Source: Phytophthora colocasiae
Lineage: Eukaryota > Oomycota > Peronosporomycetes > Peronosporales > Peronosporaceae
Reading direction: 5' to 3'
Assembly (NCBI GenBank): GCA_018806915.1
Contig: JAGKQI010000101.1
Span: 1,674,001-1,738,000 of the forward strand
Length of the DNA: 64,000 bases
Shown here: positions 21,821 to 33,332 of the stretch, in pieces
Layout: each line of letters starts with the position of its first letter
Position numbering within the stretch: position 1 is the stretch's first letter
Program-made: the position numbers and the translations under genes
Notes under the pieces: generated by a model
Seen by the model: the letters and a program-made list of their open reading frames with translations, nothing else
The model's database searches: none
What the model was told of the DNA's origin: nothing

Positions 21821-23526
21821 TTAATCGCGATCGCTTTGAACCGAAGAGAAGCGACCTCCGCTTTCTTCGTACGCGTGATAAGCCACGTAGTCGGTAACAA
21901 GCCTGTGGTTCCACAAACTAAGCGTGAGTCTTCATTTTCAAAGTGTGAATATTTGACAGCTTACCGAACCACCTCGTGTCCAAGCTTGCACCGTTGGAGA
22001 TCTTGCCACGTGATCCTGGCCGGATGTACTGGAGCTACTGCATCAAAGATCTGGGTCTGTACACAAGCTGCAGTGTTCAGTTGAATGATATCCTGTATAA
22101 GTTAAATGTACATACCCGTAAGCGATCGATGGTCGGTGCATCGCCCTTCCCTTCGTGCACAACAATCTTCTCCAGCAGGCTTCGTAGGAAATAATCCAGA
22201 GTGAAGGCGTCCAGAAAGCCTTGCTTATGAAAATCGAGCACTCCCCAAAAGAACTGCGGCAGACGAATTTAGTCAAGAACAGTGAAAGCCTGCACCTGAA
22301 TCTACAACTTACTCGAAGCGAAGCAGAAGAAACTCTGTCACTCACAAGTAGAGTGAAATCCAAGTACGCATGATAATCCATCTCGCCGTTGAACGTCGGC
22401 ACTTCAGCGAATACTTGCGTCACGAAAGCATCCGTTAGATCGTGTGTAGGCTCAGAACCTGTGGGATTGAAGGCACGCTTTTTCCCAAAGTCTCGGAGTT
22501 CACTTATGCTCAGCATGCCGTTGCCGTCACTGTCTAGCTGGATATACTGTTTGTGTATATTCCTCACTTGTGTCAGGTGGAATGCGTTCGCTTGCTGGTT
22601 GTATCTTTCACGCATCGATTCATCCATCAGTCGGAAAAACTCGGTAAAGCGACTGCACGTTGCCACCTGATGAATCGACAATCCACGAGTGCGAATTTGC
22701 TGAAGGCCATGCGGCAACAGGAGCATACGAGTACAGATTAACTCGTAGTACTGCTGGAAATCTTTCTCCTCTTGAAGTCCAAGAGCTGCGCTCGATCCGT
22801 GGATTGTATCAGCGATGAGCTCCACGTACTTCTTTTCTGAAAGCATTTCGTCGTCTTGATCGACACCTTCTTGAACTACTCGCTCTAAAACAAAACGAGC
22901 TACACACAGAGACAATTGTAGCTGGTGCAGATACTCAACGAACGTGTATCCATTCACTCTCCCCTGTGTATCCTGCGGAAACTTCATTTAATGTGAATAA
23001 CAAACACGGTATCACATCACCACAACACGAACGTTCTGTACCATTAGGAAATGTTGAGCAGGCAGTAAAACTCTCAGTTTCGTACGTAAAGCAGGTGGAT
23101 CGTCTGAATAGCCTCTAGACAAGTGTCGATAGTCTTCATATGAGAGCATGAGGGTCATTTCGCCATCAATTAGTCGATCTACCTCCACGATCCCTGTCTT
23201 TTTTGCTCGCTGCTTCATCTCGCGCTTACTATCCAGTGACAGTCTAATAGAGTCATCTGATTCCAACACCATCCATTGATATCAGAATATATAGGAATGG
23301 TAATTGTTATCTACTACCCACAGGCAAACGAGCAGATCCGCTCTACTATCAGACTAAAGTCTGTGCTCGACAGAATAAAAGAATCCAGACGAGCCTTCAC
23401 TCTTCCACGTCGAATACGCTCACCACACGTAAATGGCGTCCTTTTACGCGGGAAAAAGAACCGCGGGATACTCGATGCATTGCTCTTCCTCCCGCTCGAG
23501 ACGTCAATAGCTGGCGGAAGCTTCAT
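21821..23526 (-). CDS. PP2A regulatory subunit B'' gamma (PPP2R3C/TON2-like)
   Basis: The model has six exons: 23526-23322, 23256-23042, 22981-22346, 22253-22116, 22056-21965 and 21902-21821. Introns are 59-92 bp and all phases agree. The product is 455 aa, close to the usual length of the animal and plant family members. Conserved landmarks in order are SSIPRFF, SYEDYRHL, QLDSDGNGMLSISEL (a canonical EF-hand loop), FNGEMDYHAYLDFTLL, GVLDFHKQGFLDAFTLDYF, and IFDAVAPVHPARITWQDL. PPP2R3C/TON2 proteins steer PP2A to centrosomal or cortical microtubule sites. The ATG at 23272 seen in an unspliced reading is internal to an intron. The short spacer to the divergent plus-strand gene (116 bp) holds the ATGGCTACATTT element and a CCAAT box. 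Confidence 0.85.
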
Positions 23527-23642
23527 CCTTGTGTCGTTTCAACCAAAATGGCTACATTTCATTTTATCCAATCAGAGGCAATTGATGTGGTGCACATAAT
23601 TCCATTCTAGAGCCAACGAAGTCCCCACTTTATTGCTCGACC
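23527..23642. promoter_or_regulatory. Bidirectional promoter between the PP2A B'' and AcD-repeat genes
   Basis: These 116 bp separate two divergent starts. They contain ATGGCTACATTT at 23548-23559 (21 nt from the minus-strand ATG and 83 nt from the plus-strand ATG) and CCAAT at 23568-23572. Confidence 0.6.
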
Positions 23643-26156
23643 ATGGAGGAGCTTGACGCGGCGCTCGACGCGAACGTCACTTCAAACGCTGCACCGAGCG
23701 AGCAAGTACATGTAGAAGAGACTATAGTGCCTGAAGTAACAGAATGCAATGCTGATTCTGCTGTTATGGACGTGGAGGAAGCACCAGAGACGACGCAAGT
23801 GGATGAAGCACTTAATCAGGGTGAACAATTACTGCAGAACGAGTCATCGCATACAGTTACGGGGGAAGACAAAGCTGAAGAAGCTGATGGACAACTAAAT
23901 GACGTATCCACAGTCTCAGAACCCGTTCAGGAAATAAATACTGCTGAAGACGGTAAAAATACTGAGGAGGATGAGGTACCGGAAGCTCCACCAGAGAACC
24001 ATGGAAATACAATTGCGGATACTGTACCTGCTTTGAATAATGAACAAGAAGCAGTGAAAGATGCTCCTGTGGAGGTTATGGAGGATACGGAAGACGAGGA
24101 CGCGGCAGCACCGACACACGACGAAAGAGAATACGACCCGTCCGCTCCTACACTTACGGTGGATGCTGTTCCTCACGGAATGGATGAATACGACCCTGCT
24201 AATCCGTCTCCCGCTGGAACGCCAATGGCTAATAACCGCTCGGTAGCTGAACAGGAAGAGTACGACCCAGACCATCCTGCCATGACGGTTGTGGATGAAC
24301 CTGCTGCGATGGATGTGGATCAAAATGCTGCTATTGATCGACAGTCTACTGTCACACCAGCAAAGAGGAAGGCTGAGGAGGAACTCAATGCTTCTAGTGT
24401 AGCAGCAAATGGAGACCCGAAGCGTCCTCGTCATGTTGAGGATATCAAAAGCAGTACTCACGACGAGGATCACAAACAGGGTCGTCATCGTCGTGGAAGC
24501 GGAGACTCTACAGCATCATCCAGCAGCAAACGTAAGCACCAGGAAGAAGACCACAAAGGGCTTTCGGCTGCGGCGTGGGACCGACTCATGGATTTCCAGA
24601 CGAGCGGCGAATTCCGAGTTACTCAAGTGAGTCGTGCTGCCTTTGCATCTGTTGGTGCTATGCCTGAGTTTGCTCAGATCTCTATCATTGCCCGGTTCGT
24701 ACGCACACCTATGAAAGAGATTCGCGACAAGAACGGCCAATTGATGCGCATCTACCGTGAATACCAGAAAGAAAACCCACAGGTAGCAGCGCTACAGCCT
24801 GTTGATGTGTTCATTTCAGACTACAAAAGCGATCCAGGACTCTTTCACTTTGGCTACGCTCCCCCACAACCTGCCACTGGTGTCTCTAATGTTCAAGTGC
24901 CGTATCAGAAGGATCAACCGAAAGAAGATTCGCCAGCAAAGAACTCCCCTCGACCAACAAGAACTCCAGCTGGACGACCTGAGCCTGAGCGCCATCCGAA
25001 AGATGTCGATGAGTTCGGACGGGCTGTCCACCAGGACAAGCCAACTGCACCGGAGCCCGCTGAACCCCCACGCACAACTAACCAACGACCAGCGACAGAC
25101 CCTCGTGTTGCTCCGCGAAGCCGCCAAGGTCCGGCTTCACCGACTGTCCAAGCGATGCCGCGTGCTTCGACGGGAGGAAGAGCCGAAGACCCGCGTCGTC
25201 GTGATCAACCTCTTCCTCAAAACAGCGGAAGTGCTGGACGTGATCCCCGTCGTCGAAGTTCAATGCCAACCCAGCAGGCTTCACAACGAGGAGGTCAACC
25301 AGATGTGCCTCGTGCGGCAGCGAATGAACTGTACGAACGTTTACCACCTCCAGTGAAATCTGTAGTCGACAGTATGAGGCGTGAAGGAAGATTGCAAGAA
25401 CCACTTAACGACAATGTGGTCACGCGGTTGCTGCACCTGCCTGAGCGTGTGGCGCTTCAGGCCGTCGAGAATTTCAGCAACGTGGATCTGTCCCAAGTGG
25501 AAAACTTACAAGGCTTCCTGGTAGGAATCATCAACCGTGTGAATGAGAAGGCAATTGCCTCGGAGAAGCAGCACCGACCGCAGATGCCATCTCCTCGTGG
25601 ACAGCCTCCGTCAACGATGCCACGAGGCGGAGGCTACGGAGTACCTCAACAAGGAGCTTCTGTTCTTGGTGGGCCTCCTCAAGGCGGTCGTTTGAACAGC
25701 AATAATGGTGGAAACGCTGGTGGCTACCGTGGTCAACAAGCTCCGATGGTAGCTGGACCTGGACCTGCGCTGTATGAACGGCCGTACGAAGCCCCACAGG
25801 ATTCTCGGGACCCACGTCGTCGTCAACCAGCACCACAAGTACCTCCTCAATACGGTGGACCAGTACGAGGACCTGCTCCTGCCGCTGGAGGGCGAGCTCC
25901 TGTTGGGATGCAGTCGTTTACTGCGCTCCCGATATCTGTGCAGAACCACGTACACTCGTTGGTGGCGAATCATACGTTAGCGTCGTTGGAAGAGCTTGGT
26001 GGAAAATGCTACGAAGTACTGGGGCAGCTCTCAGAGCCGTTGGCAAACCAAGTTCTAGATCGGTTCGCAGGTGCCAACCTCTCCAATGTCCGGAACAAGA
26101 GCGGGTTCCTCATTGGTGTCGTCAAGCGAGCTCGCCAGGAATACGGCTTCAACTAA
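23643..26156 (+). CDS. Protein with three hnRNP-Q acidic-domain-like modules and EYDP repeats
   Basis: This is a single exon of 837 aa. Residues 1-160 are acidic. Three copies of an EYDP-centred repeat follow (REYDPSAPTLTVDA, DEYDPANPSPAGTP, EEYDPDHPAMTVVD), then a basic NLS-like region. A helical module spans about 307-380 (AWDRLMDFQTSGEFRVTQVS). A Pro/Arg-rich stretch with several DPRR motifs comes next, and then two more helical modules at about 563-640 (LPPPVKSVVDSMRREGRLQE ... GFLVGIINRV) and 757-837 (ALPISVQNHVHSLVANHTLA ... SGFLIGVVKRA). The modules match the small all-helical acidic domain of hnRNP Q/R in pattern: helix pair, aliphatic core, then NxxGFLxGxxxR. No RRM is present. A nuclear RNA-processing role is inferred. 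Confidence 0.78.
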   Translation: MEELDAALDANVTSNAAPSEQVHVEETIVPEVTECNADSAVMDVEEAPETTQVDEALNQGEQLLQNESSHTVTGEDKAEEADGQLNDVSTVSEPVQEINTAEDGKNTEEDEVPEAPPENHGNTIADTVPALNNEQEAVKDAPVEVMEDTEDEDAAAPTHDEREYDPSAPTLTVDAVPHGMDEYDPANPSPAGTPMANNRSVAEQEEYDPDHPAMTVVDEPAAMDVDQNAAIDRQSTVTPAKRKAEEELNASSVAANGDPKRPRHVEDIKSSTHDEDHKQGRHRRGSGDSTASSSSKRKHQEEDHKGLSAAAWDRLMDFQTSGEFRVTQVSRAAFASVGAMPEFAQISIIARFVRTPMKEIRDKNGQLMRIYREYQKENPQVAALQPVDVFISDYKSDPGLFHFGYAPPQPATGVSNVQVPYQKDQPKEDSPAKNSPRPTRTPAGRPEPERHPKDVDEFGRAVHQDKPTAPEPAEPPRTTNQRPATDPRVAPRSRQGPASPTVQAMPRASTGGRAEDPRRRDQPLPQNSGSAGRDPRRRSSMPTQQASQRGGQPDVPRAAANELYERLPPPVKSVVDSMRREGRLQEPLNDNVVTRLLHLPERVALQAVENFSNVDLSQVENLQGFLVGIINRVNEKAIASEKQHRPQMPSPRGQPPSTMPRGGGYGVPQQGASVLGGPPQGGRLNSNNGGNAGGYRGQQAPMVAGPGPALYERPYEAPQDSRDPRRRQPAPQVPPQYGGPVRGPAPAAGGRAPVGMQSFTALPISVQNHVHSLVANHTLASLEELGGKCYEVLGQLSEPLANQVLDRFAGANLSNVRNKSGFLIGVVKRARQEYGFN

Positions 26157-26385
26157 AGCCAAGGTAACCAAAACACGCATTTGAGACCAGTCCTCATGCT
26201 TTTATCTCTTTTCTACTCGTCCCCAACCACACTACAGCACTGCTTGTGCTTGGAGACTTACTAACTGTACCATGACACGAATGCGATAGAGAACGAGCAA
26301 GACGTTGGTTGACTATTTCACCACTTACTGTATCGGTTGCAAATCTCTCATCTACTGCCCCGACATGACTCCAATTCTGCATCAT

Positions 26386-28186
26386 CTACGGAGCCATACG
26401 AGGAACAAACGCCGGCAGACCCGTGATGGCACGGCCGAGAATCAGCGCGTGCACATCGTGCGTGCCCTCGTACGTGTTCACAGCCTCAAGGTTCACAACG
26501 TGGCGGATGATATGATATTCGTCGGAGACACCGTTGCCTCCAAGCATGTCTCGGGCATTGCGTGCAATCTCAATGGCTTTGCCACACGAGTTGCGCTTGA
26601 CCATGGAGATCAACTCCACTGGAGCCTTGCCCTCATCGAGCAGGCGGCCAACCTGCAGGCATCCCTGAAGACCGATGGCGATTTCCGTGTTCATATCGGC
26701 CAGTTTCTTCTGGATAAGTTGATTGCTGCCCAAACAGGTATTGTCAGGCCTGCTACGTCTTAAACGGATGTCCAAATACCAAAACGTACGCTGCAAGTGG
26801 TGCGCCAAACTGGCTTCGGTCGATGGTGTACTGGCGGGCGATGTCCATGCATGCGTCTGACCAATAATAAAAAGATGATGTAAGGTAATGCAAGTAACTT
26901 CGGGAAATAGGCATTCAAGTCGTACATGCTGCACCAAGGGCTCCCCACGAAATTCCGAAGCGAGCACTGTTCAAGCATGTGAAGGGACCCTGTAGATTTT
27001 GAAAAAAACTTAGGAGTTAGCACCGGATAAACACAAATTAATAACATCATGCACAGCATTACCTTTAAGCCCTTCACCTTGGGCAACATATTCTCATTGG
27101 GAACTTCAACATCTTCCAGGAAAATCATACCAGTAGCAGACGCCATCAGGGTCGCCTTTCCGTCAATGTACGGAGCCGATAGACCGGGGAAGTCCTGTAG
27201 AAATAGACAAAAGTAATCAGATAAGTTCCAGATGAATAAAAAAAACAAATGCAGCAGCATACCTTCTCCAGAATGAACCCACGGATGTCCCCCTCATCGT
27301 CTTTGGCCCAGACGAGGAACACATCAGCAATTGGAGCATTCGTGATCCAGTTCTTGGAACCGTTAAGGATGTACTTGTTCCCCTTAAGCTTGGCACGTGT
27401 TTCCATCCTATGTGATAGATCAAGAGGGTTAGATCCGCACCAAATCTTAACGACTAATTCAAGAAACTCACGAGCCAGGATCCGATCCGTGGTTAGGCTC
27501 CGTCAAACCGAAACAGCCAATGAGTTCACCTGTAGCAAGACGCGGGAGGTACTGTACAGCATCGCCAATATCATTAGAAGATGCTTATATAACAACAACA
27601 GCAACAAAGTTAGTACCAACCTTCTCCTTCTGCTCATCCGAACCAAATGTGTTGATCGGGTGCATCACCAATGACGACTGCACACTCATCGCCGAACGGT
27701 AGGCACTGTCCACCTGTACACACAACAGCAAGTTAAAATCTTCAACTCCCCACTCCTATTATACCTATAGCAAACGTACACGCTCTACTGCGTTGGCAAT
27801 GAGTCCATAAGACACATATCCTACTCCCGCACAGCCGTATCCTTGGATCGTGGGTCCTAGAAAGCCCATTTCTCCCATTTCCTTCATGATAGAGCGGTCA
27901 AATTTGCCCTTACGATTAGCCTCTACGATCCTCGGCAGCAGCTTCCCTTGGCAATAGTCGTTGGCCGATTTCTGCCATAAAATAGTGTACATTCAGTTCA
28001 AAAATCGCTTTACGACTGTAGCTGAGACCGGCGCACCTGGATCATGGCCTCCTCGTCCGTCAGCTGCCCCTCCAGCATCAGTGGGTCGCGCCAGTTAAAT
28101 GCTGCGCGACCTCCAGCCATAGACCGAGCGGATCCGAGCGCACGACGCCCAGCGGCGGACAGAGAGAGCGACTTGGCTGCGAACAT
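26386..28186 (-). CDS. GCDH: Glutaryl-CoA dehydrogenase, mitochondrial
   Basis: The model has nine exons: 28186-28037, 27971-27780, 27713-27621, 27551-27472, 27407-27263, 27194-27063, 26989-26926, 26856-26790 and 26725-26386. All have GT-AG borders and consistent phases, giving 420 aa. The start [18 protein letters not shown] is a typical mitochondrial presequence. Acyl-CoA dehydrogenase landmarks include [17 protein letters not shown] (FAD/substrate loop), [35 protein letters not shown], and [18 protein letters not shown] followed by [19 protein letters not shown]. The Glu in TYEGTHD is the catalytic base of this subgroup. The enzyme oxidises and decarboxylates glutaryl-CoA to crotonyl-CoA in Lys/Trp breakdown and passes electrons to ETF. 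The gene is unusually intron-rich for this window. Confidence 0.94.
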
Positions 28187-29076
28187 GTCGAAAAGATGTT
28201 GCGTCGACCTTGAAAATCGAGATGTGACTACTTGTACGTACATGTTTGACCGGCGATGCTGATTGGGTCGTCCTATATCGAGATTGGATGATTGTATGTG
28301 GGGATGGTGTGTACCACATGAACTTGAAGATTTGGGTGTACAAAAAGGTACAGCACAAACCACTTCAAGTTGGTCTGGTGGAGGCATTGTAAAAGCCAAA
28401 GAAGGCGAGGGCAGATGTATGGGAATGCTGAATTTGAGAATGCCGTGGACATGTTGAATAGCGAGAGACTGATGTTCGGAGTGTACAGTCGAAGCAGCAG
28501 CACTTTACGTCATTTAAACCAATTCTAAAAGACCTGTGGTATTCGATTTACATACTATAGATGCGGACTTTGCTAAGTGTTTACACCTTTGTTACTAATT
28601 GCACCACTGCGATCACATCAGTACCGGTAGATACAGCGAGGATGGCTCTACGACGCTAAAGGTGTCGATGCTGAGGAAAAATAAAGCATTTTAGTGGAAG
28701 CCGATAAGTGGTCATTGGTGCAGTCGCAGTCCAGGGACGAGTGTATGCATGGCCATCCTAGAATAAAGTCCCAGTAAATTGAACTGACAAATAAACGAGA
28801 ATCGTGGCGTGCCAACTTCACTTTATGTTCTCAGTAGTTCATTTTGCTCGGTTCTCATTTTGCATGCTCCTTCCAAACTCGTAACTCCTACCTTTTCAGC
28901 GAATCACCATTCAGAATCCTCTTATCTCTCTCATTGGTCAATATCCTCTCCATCGCCCCTTTGCACAAAGCTCGCAGACCTGCACACGTGGGGAACCTAA
29001 GCCGAAGCTCCTTTAGCTCTCCGCTCTCCCCCTCTCTCCCCCTGCGCCTTCCAGAAGCCGAGAGACCCTTCGAGCC
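28187..29076. other. Divergent promoter region between GCDH and gamma-adaptin
   Basis: This 890-bp spacer holds no supported gene. An inverted CCAAT box (ATTGG) lies at about 28934. A pyrimidine-rich tract at 29011-29050 just precedes the adaptin ATG and may be its 5' UTR or start region. Confidence 0.5.
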
Positions 29077-31991
29077 ATGAGTCAGAAGTTGCGCGACTTA
29101 ATCCGCGGCGTGCGAGCCTGCAAGACGGCGGCGGAGGAGCGCGCTGTGATCGCCAAGGAGAGTGCGCTCATCCGCACAGCTTTCAAGGACCAGGACAAGC
29201 AGTACCGTCACCGCAATGTGGCCAAGCTGCTGTTCATCCACATGCTGGGCTACCCGTCGCATTTTGGTCAAATGGAGTGCGTCAAGCTCATTGCTAGCCC
29301 CTACTTCGCTGAGAAGCGCATGGGCTACTTGGGACTGATCCTGTTGCTGACAGATCAGGAAGATGTGCTTACTCTTGTGACCAATTCCGTCAAGAAGTAG
29401 GTTTTTTTCTTCTACAGTTTTTATTGATGCAGTTAGTTGCTAACTTGTTTTTATTGTACCTGCTATTTTTTTTAGTGATCTGAACAATCAGAACCATTTT
29501 ATTGTGGCCTTGGCACTGACAGCAGTGGGCAACATTGCCTCGGTAAGGCGTTGCAATATTCCACAGGGGGAGATAAAGTTGCTTATTGGCGTTGAATGCA
29601 GGCGGACATGGCACGCGACTTGGTGATGGACGTGGATCGTCATTTGCGCAGTGACAATGAGCATTTACGCAAAAAGGCGGCGCTGGCTGCCATCCGGGTG
29701 TTCACTAAGGTACCGGACCTGGTGGAGGACTTCACAGAATCGATTTTGGGCCTGCTGCGTGCCAAACATCATGGCGTCCTGCTGGCTGGCGTGCAGCTAA
29801 TCACTGAGGTGGTGCTGCTGGATGCGGAGAACCTGAAGAGGTTTAGCACTCTCGTGCCGAAGCTTGTTAGGCAGCTGCGCAATCTGCTGTCGATGGGATA
29901 CTCGAGCGAGTACGATGTCAGTGGAATTGCCGATCCGTTCTTGCAGGTGGCGATTCTGAAGCTGTTGCGTCTGTTGGGCAAGGACAACGAAGAGGCCAGT
30001 GAAGCTATGAACGATGTCTTGTCTCAAGTAGCGACGAATACCGAGACGGCCAAGACAGCTGGCAACGCCATTTTGTACGAGTGTGTTCAGACTATTATGA
30101 CCATTGAAAGCGACAGTGGACTTCGTGTGCTGGCTATCAACATCCTGGGGCGTTTCCTGCTCAACCGCGACAACAACATTCGCTACGTGGCGCTCAACAC
30201 ATTGTCCAAGGTTGTGACGGATGATATTGCGGCGGTACAGCGCCACACAAACACCATCGTGGACTGTCTAAAGGATCCAGACACATCCATCCGCCAGCGT
30301 GCGCTTGAGCTTATCTACTCGCTTGTGAACTCCTCAAACATTCAAACGGTGCGTTCGATAGACACCATTTACTGCTGTAGCGGATGAGACTAACTTCTTT
30401 TCTGTTCTGTTTTGGTACTTCAGCTGGCACGTGAGATGCTGAACTACCTCGTGATCGCCCCGAACGAGCAGAAGCCCGAGCTGTGCTCGCGTATTGCAGG
30501 TAAATCCTAGCTGTATCCACTTTTGCCGTGCTTGATTGCAGCATTCTCACAACAATTGTGATTGTTAGATGCGGTGGACCGCTACGCACCGTCAAGCCGG
30601 TGGCACATTGACACATTGATTACAATGCTATCGATTGCTGGTTCGACGCTGCCGGATGAGCGGATATGCAGCTCGCTCATTACGCTTATTCAGCGTAACA
30701 CCGACTTGCACCCGTACGTAGTCCACAAACTTTTCTGGGCACTTCACGACGATGTCTCGCAGCTATCTCTTGTCCATGTTGGGATCTGGTGTGTCGGAGA
30801 ATACAGTAAGTTCTTGCTGCTCGATGCTCCCGCATCCGAGGAAACCTTGAGCGACAAGAGCCGTGTGGACGAGAACAGCATCGTGGAGCTCTTCAAGACA
30901 ATCCTTCGCCACCATGGGGCTACGGACATCACGCGCGCGTACTCATTGAACGCGATGGTGAAGCTGACGACCCGTTTCAGCTCTTCGAGTGAAATCGCCA
31001 AACTGAACTCAATGATTTCCTCGTTCAACTCGTCGATGGTGCTCGAGCTTCAGCAACGTGCCACAGAGTACACCACTCTTGGTCAGCCGCAATGGTCCTC
31101 TCTTCGTAACGACGTTCTTACCAACATGCCTGCCATCGATGCGTCAAAGGTGCGCAGCCGCAACGATAATCTCGCGTCTTCAGCTGTTGGTTCTGCTGAT
31201 CTACTGGGTGATGACGATACTGGCGCCAACTCGAGCAGCGGAATTGCTACAGCTACTACAAAGCCCGTTCAAGCTGCCCAATCGAGCGCCAGCGCCAGTC
31301 TGTTGGACCTGGACGACATTTTTGGTGGCGGCGGATCGACGTCAAGCGCGAACACATCAATTTCAGCCTCATCGGCTGCTCCAGCTGCACCACCCGCGGT
31401 CGACTTACTAGCGGATATTTTCTCGAGTGGTCCGGCGCCAGCTGCCCCTGCTGCTAATTCCAGCAATGGTGGTGCGGCTGCAGGTGCAGGTGCTGGTGAC
31501 TTGCTAGGATTGATGGACTTTGGTGCACCAGCCACGACACCAGCACCTCCCGCAGCAAACCCACCAGTGCGCGCGTATGAAAAGAACGGCCTTACTGTGG
31601 ATTTGGAGATTACGAAACCTAATGCCGACGACAAGTCCGTGACGTACATCACGGCGACTACGCGGAACTCCACTGCCATGCCGATCGAGAAATTTGTGTT
31701 CTTGGCTGCGTTCCCCAAGTACATCAAGCTGAAAATGGAGCCCCCTACGGGTGACTCTGTGCCGCCAAACAACGGAGGCACTGTGACGCAGGTCGTCAAG
31801 ATCCAGAACAGTATGCAGGGCGAGGTACGACTTAGAAGCTGGACTTGTGCTGGTTTGATTTGGTGTGCTAACGTGGTTGATGTTTGCTGTTACAGAAACC
31901 TGTGCTCATGAGGATTAAGCTGGAGTTCTTCGTAAATGGCAGCAAGGTGGAAGACATGGCGACAGTGAACAACTTCCCATCCAACATTTAA
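29077..31991 (+). CDS. AP-1 complex subunit gamma (gamma-adaptin)
   Basis: The model has six exons: 29077-29396, 29476-29542, 29602-30348, 30424-30499, 30569-31824 and 31896-31991. Introns are 59-79 bp and phases agree, giving 853 aa. The N-terminal trunk starts [20 protein letters not shown] with the armadillo-like adaptin fold ([28 protein letters not shown]). A Ser/Ala-rich hinge at about 590-740 contains clathrin-box-like SLLDLDDIF. The C-terminal gamma-ear runs from [15 protein letters not shown] to the end. The first-exon donor is GTAGGT; splicing there creates Asn at the SVKN-DLNN junction as expected of the family. AP-1 gamma sorts cargo at the trans-Golgi network and endosomes. It is convergent with the prenyltransferase gene, about 200 bp apart. 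Confidence 0.95.
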
Positions 31992-32191
31992 GCAGCCAAA
32001 GTAGAGATGAAGCAGCCTGGCTAGAGTTTATGACCGCAGCATCCGAATGACAGGGAGCTTCGGACTGTCCTCGTGTCCAATCACCGCACACTTCTAGCTA
32101 CGAAGATGATCAAGACCAAAAGAATATAGTCGTCCTTGTTTCCTGTTGATAGTCGCCATGTTCTGGTGGTTTATGCTGAACAGACTCACTA

Positions 32192-33186
32192 TTACGAGCG
32201 GCGCTTGATCGCCGAGAGACGGAACTGCCAGTAAGCGCTCCTCACTTTGTCTGTGTCGTTCATGAGCGCCTCCAACAGCTTGTTAGCCTTCTCAACAGCC
32301 TCATCCGTGCCTTCCTTGGCGTAGAAATCCACCAGCAGTGCTGCCGCAAAGATACAGTCCGGTGTAGCTTCCAGCACTGCCTGAGCCTTTTCCTTCACCT
32401 GCACAGCGAAAGTCGCCTCGTGGCCACGAACGAGACCACGGAGGTAGTTCCACGGACTCTCATTGTGCACTGCCACATCAATTTTCTCCAGTGCGTACTC
32501 AACCTCTCGTTGACGATCTTCAATTGCAGCAAGACCCGATGTGTTACTCAGTACGAACCAGCGGTGGTTCCATGCCGAGTTGTTGCGCACGTCTTCGAGC
32601 AACATTTTGTCCACAAACTCGATCTCCCCGTCCCAAAGGCCAAAGGATTTGACTGCCCATTGACGATGGGCCCAGGCGTGATAGTTCTTGGAGTCGCCAT
32701 CAATAGCCATAGCACAGAATTCCTTCTCCCCTCTACCGTCCTTCAGCATATCGCAGATCTCGCGCCTATGGTGCCAGATCTGGTAGTTCTTGGGGTTCTG
32801 CATGGCCATGTCGGCCGTGAACTGGAGCTCCTCCCGTAAGTCCGAGCCCAATGCCTCCAGCACACGACGTCGGAAGTACCAGACCGTGTAATTGGCTGGG
32901 TTAGCGTCGATTACGTCTAGAGTTAAAGCCAGTGTGCGTTCACTGTACTCGTTGAGCTTGAGAACGCCTCGGAAGCAGTCCATGACGTCCGTGACTGTGT
33001 GTTAAATAAAAAACAATTAGAGAAGGAGCGAGATGGAGGGGTGACACTCAGTGTCCACGTACATTCGGAGGAGTAGGCGATGCTCACGATCGGCTCGGGG
33101 CCGTCATCTTGCGGCACTTTGACCACATCTGCCCATGCAGGGTCCTCGCTGTACCTCATCCTGGTGCTAAAGAGACTTTGGGTCAT
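32192..33186 (-). CDS. Protein farnesyl/geranylgeranyltransferase type I alpha subunit
   Basis: The model has two exons, 33186-33063 and 32994-32192, with a 68-bp intron, giving 308 aa. An alternative start is the Met of MRYSEDPAWADVV ten codons in. It has the five PPTA repeats, each with an N-x-W-x2-R-R or related core: NPANYTVWYFRRRVL, NPKNYQIWHHRREI, DSKNYHAWAHRQWAV, DVRNNSAWNHRWFVL and NESPWNYLRGL. The splice joins AYSSE to FTDVMDCFRGVL, matching the family. The alpha subunit pairs with either beta subunit to attach farnesyl or geranylgeranyl groups to CaaX proteins in the cytosol. The ATGGCTACATTT element lies 34 nt upstream of the first ATG, in the opposite orientation to that seen at the 11079 gene. 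Confidence 0.93.
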
Positions 33187-33220
33187 ATTAAATTTGGGAT
33201 TTTGGTGCTTGGGTTATTTG

Positions 33221-33232
33221 AAATGTAGCCAT
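33221..33232. promoter_or_regulatory. Recurrent promoter-proximal element ATGGCTACATTT
   Basis: The minus strand reads ATGGCTACATTT here, 34 nt before the start of the prenyltransferase alpha gene. It is the third promoter-proximal copy in the window. Confidence 0.5.
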
Positions 33233-33332
33233 ATCTTACCATAGCGCTACGAGTTCCTCTATCTACGCCGATACTGTCCCCTCTTGCTACCAGCTTGCCT
33301 TGATGTGATGGCTCCTTATTAAGCGTCAAAAG

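Noticed and set aside
22093..22115. A 23-nt intron in the PP2A B'' gene
   Set aside because: Too short; the 59-nt intron ending at 22057 gives a better match to the family (IFDAVAP follows directly).
28187..28399. N-terminal extension of glutaryl-CoA dehydrogenase in the same frame
   Set aside because: The internal ATG at 28186 begins a good mitochondrial presequence; the extension is not protein-like.
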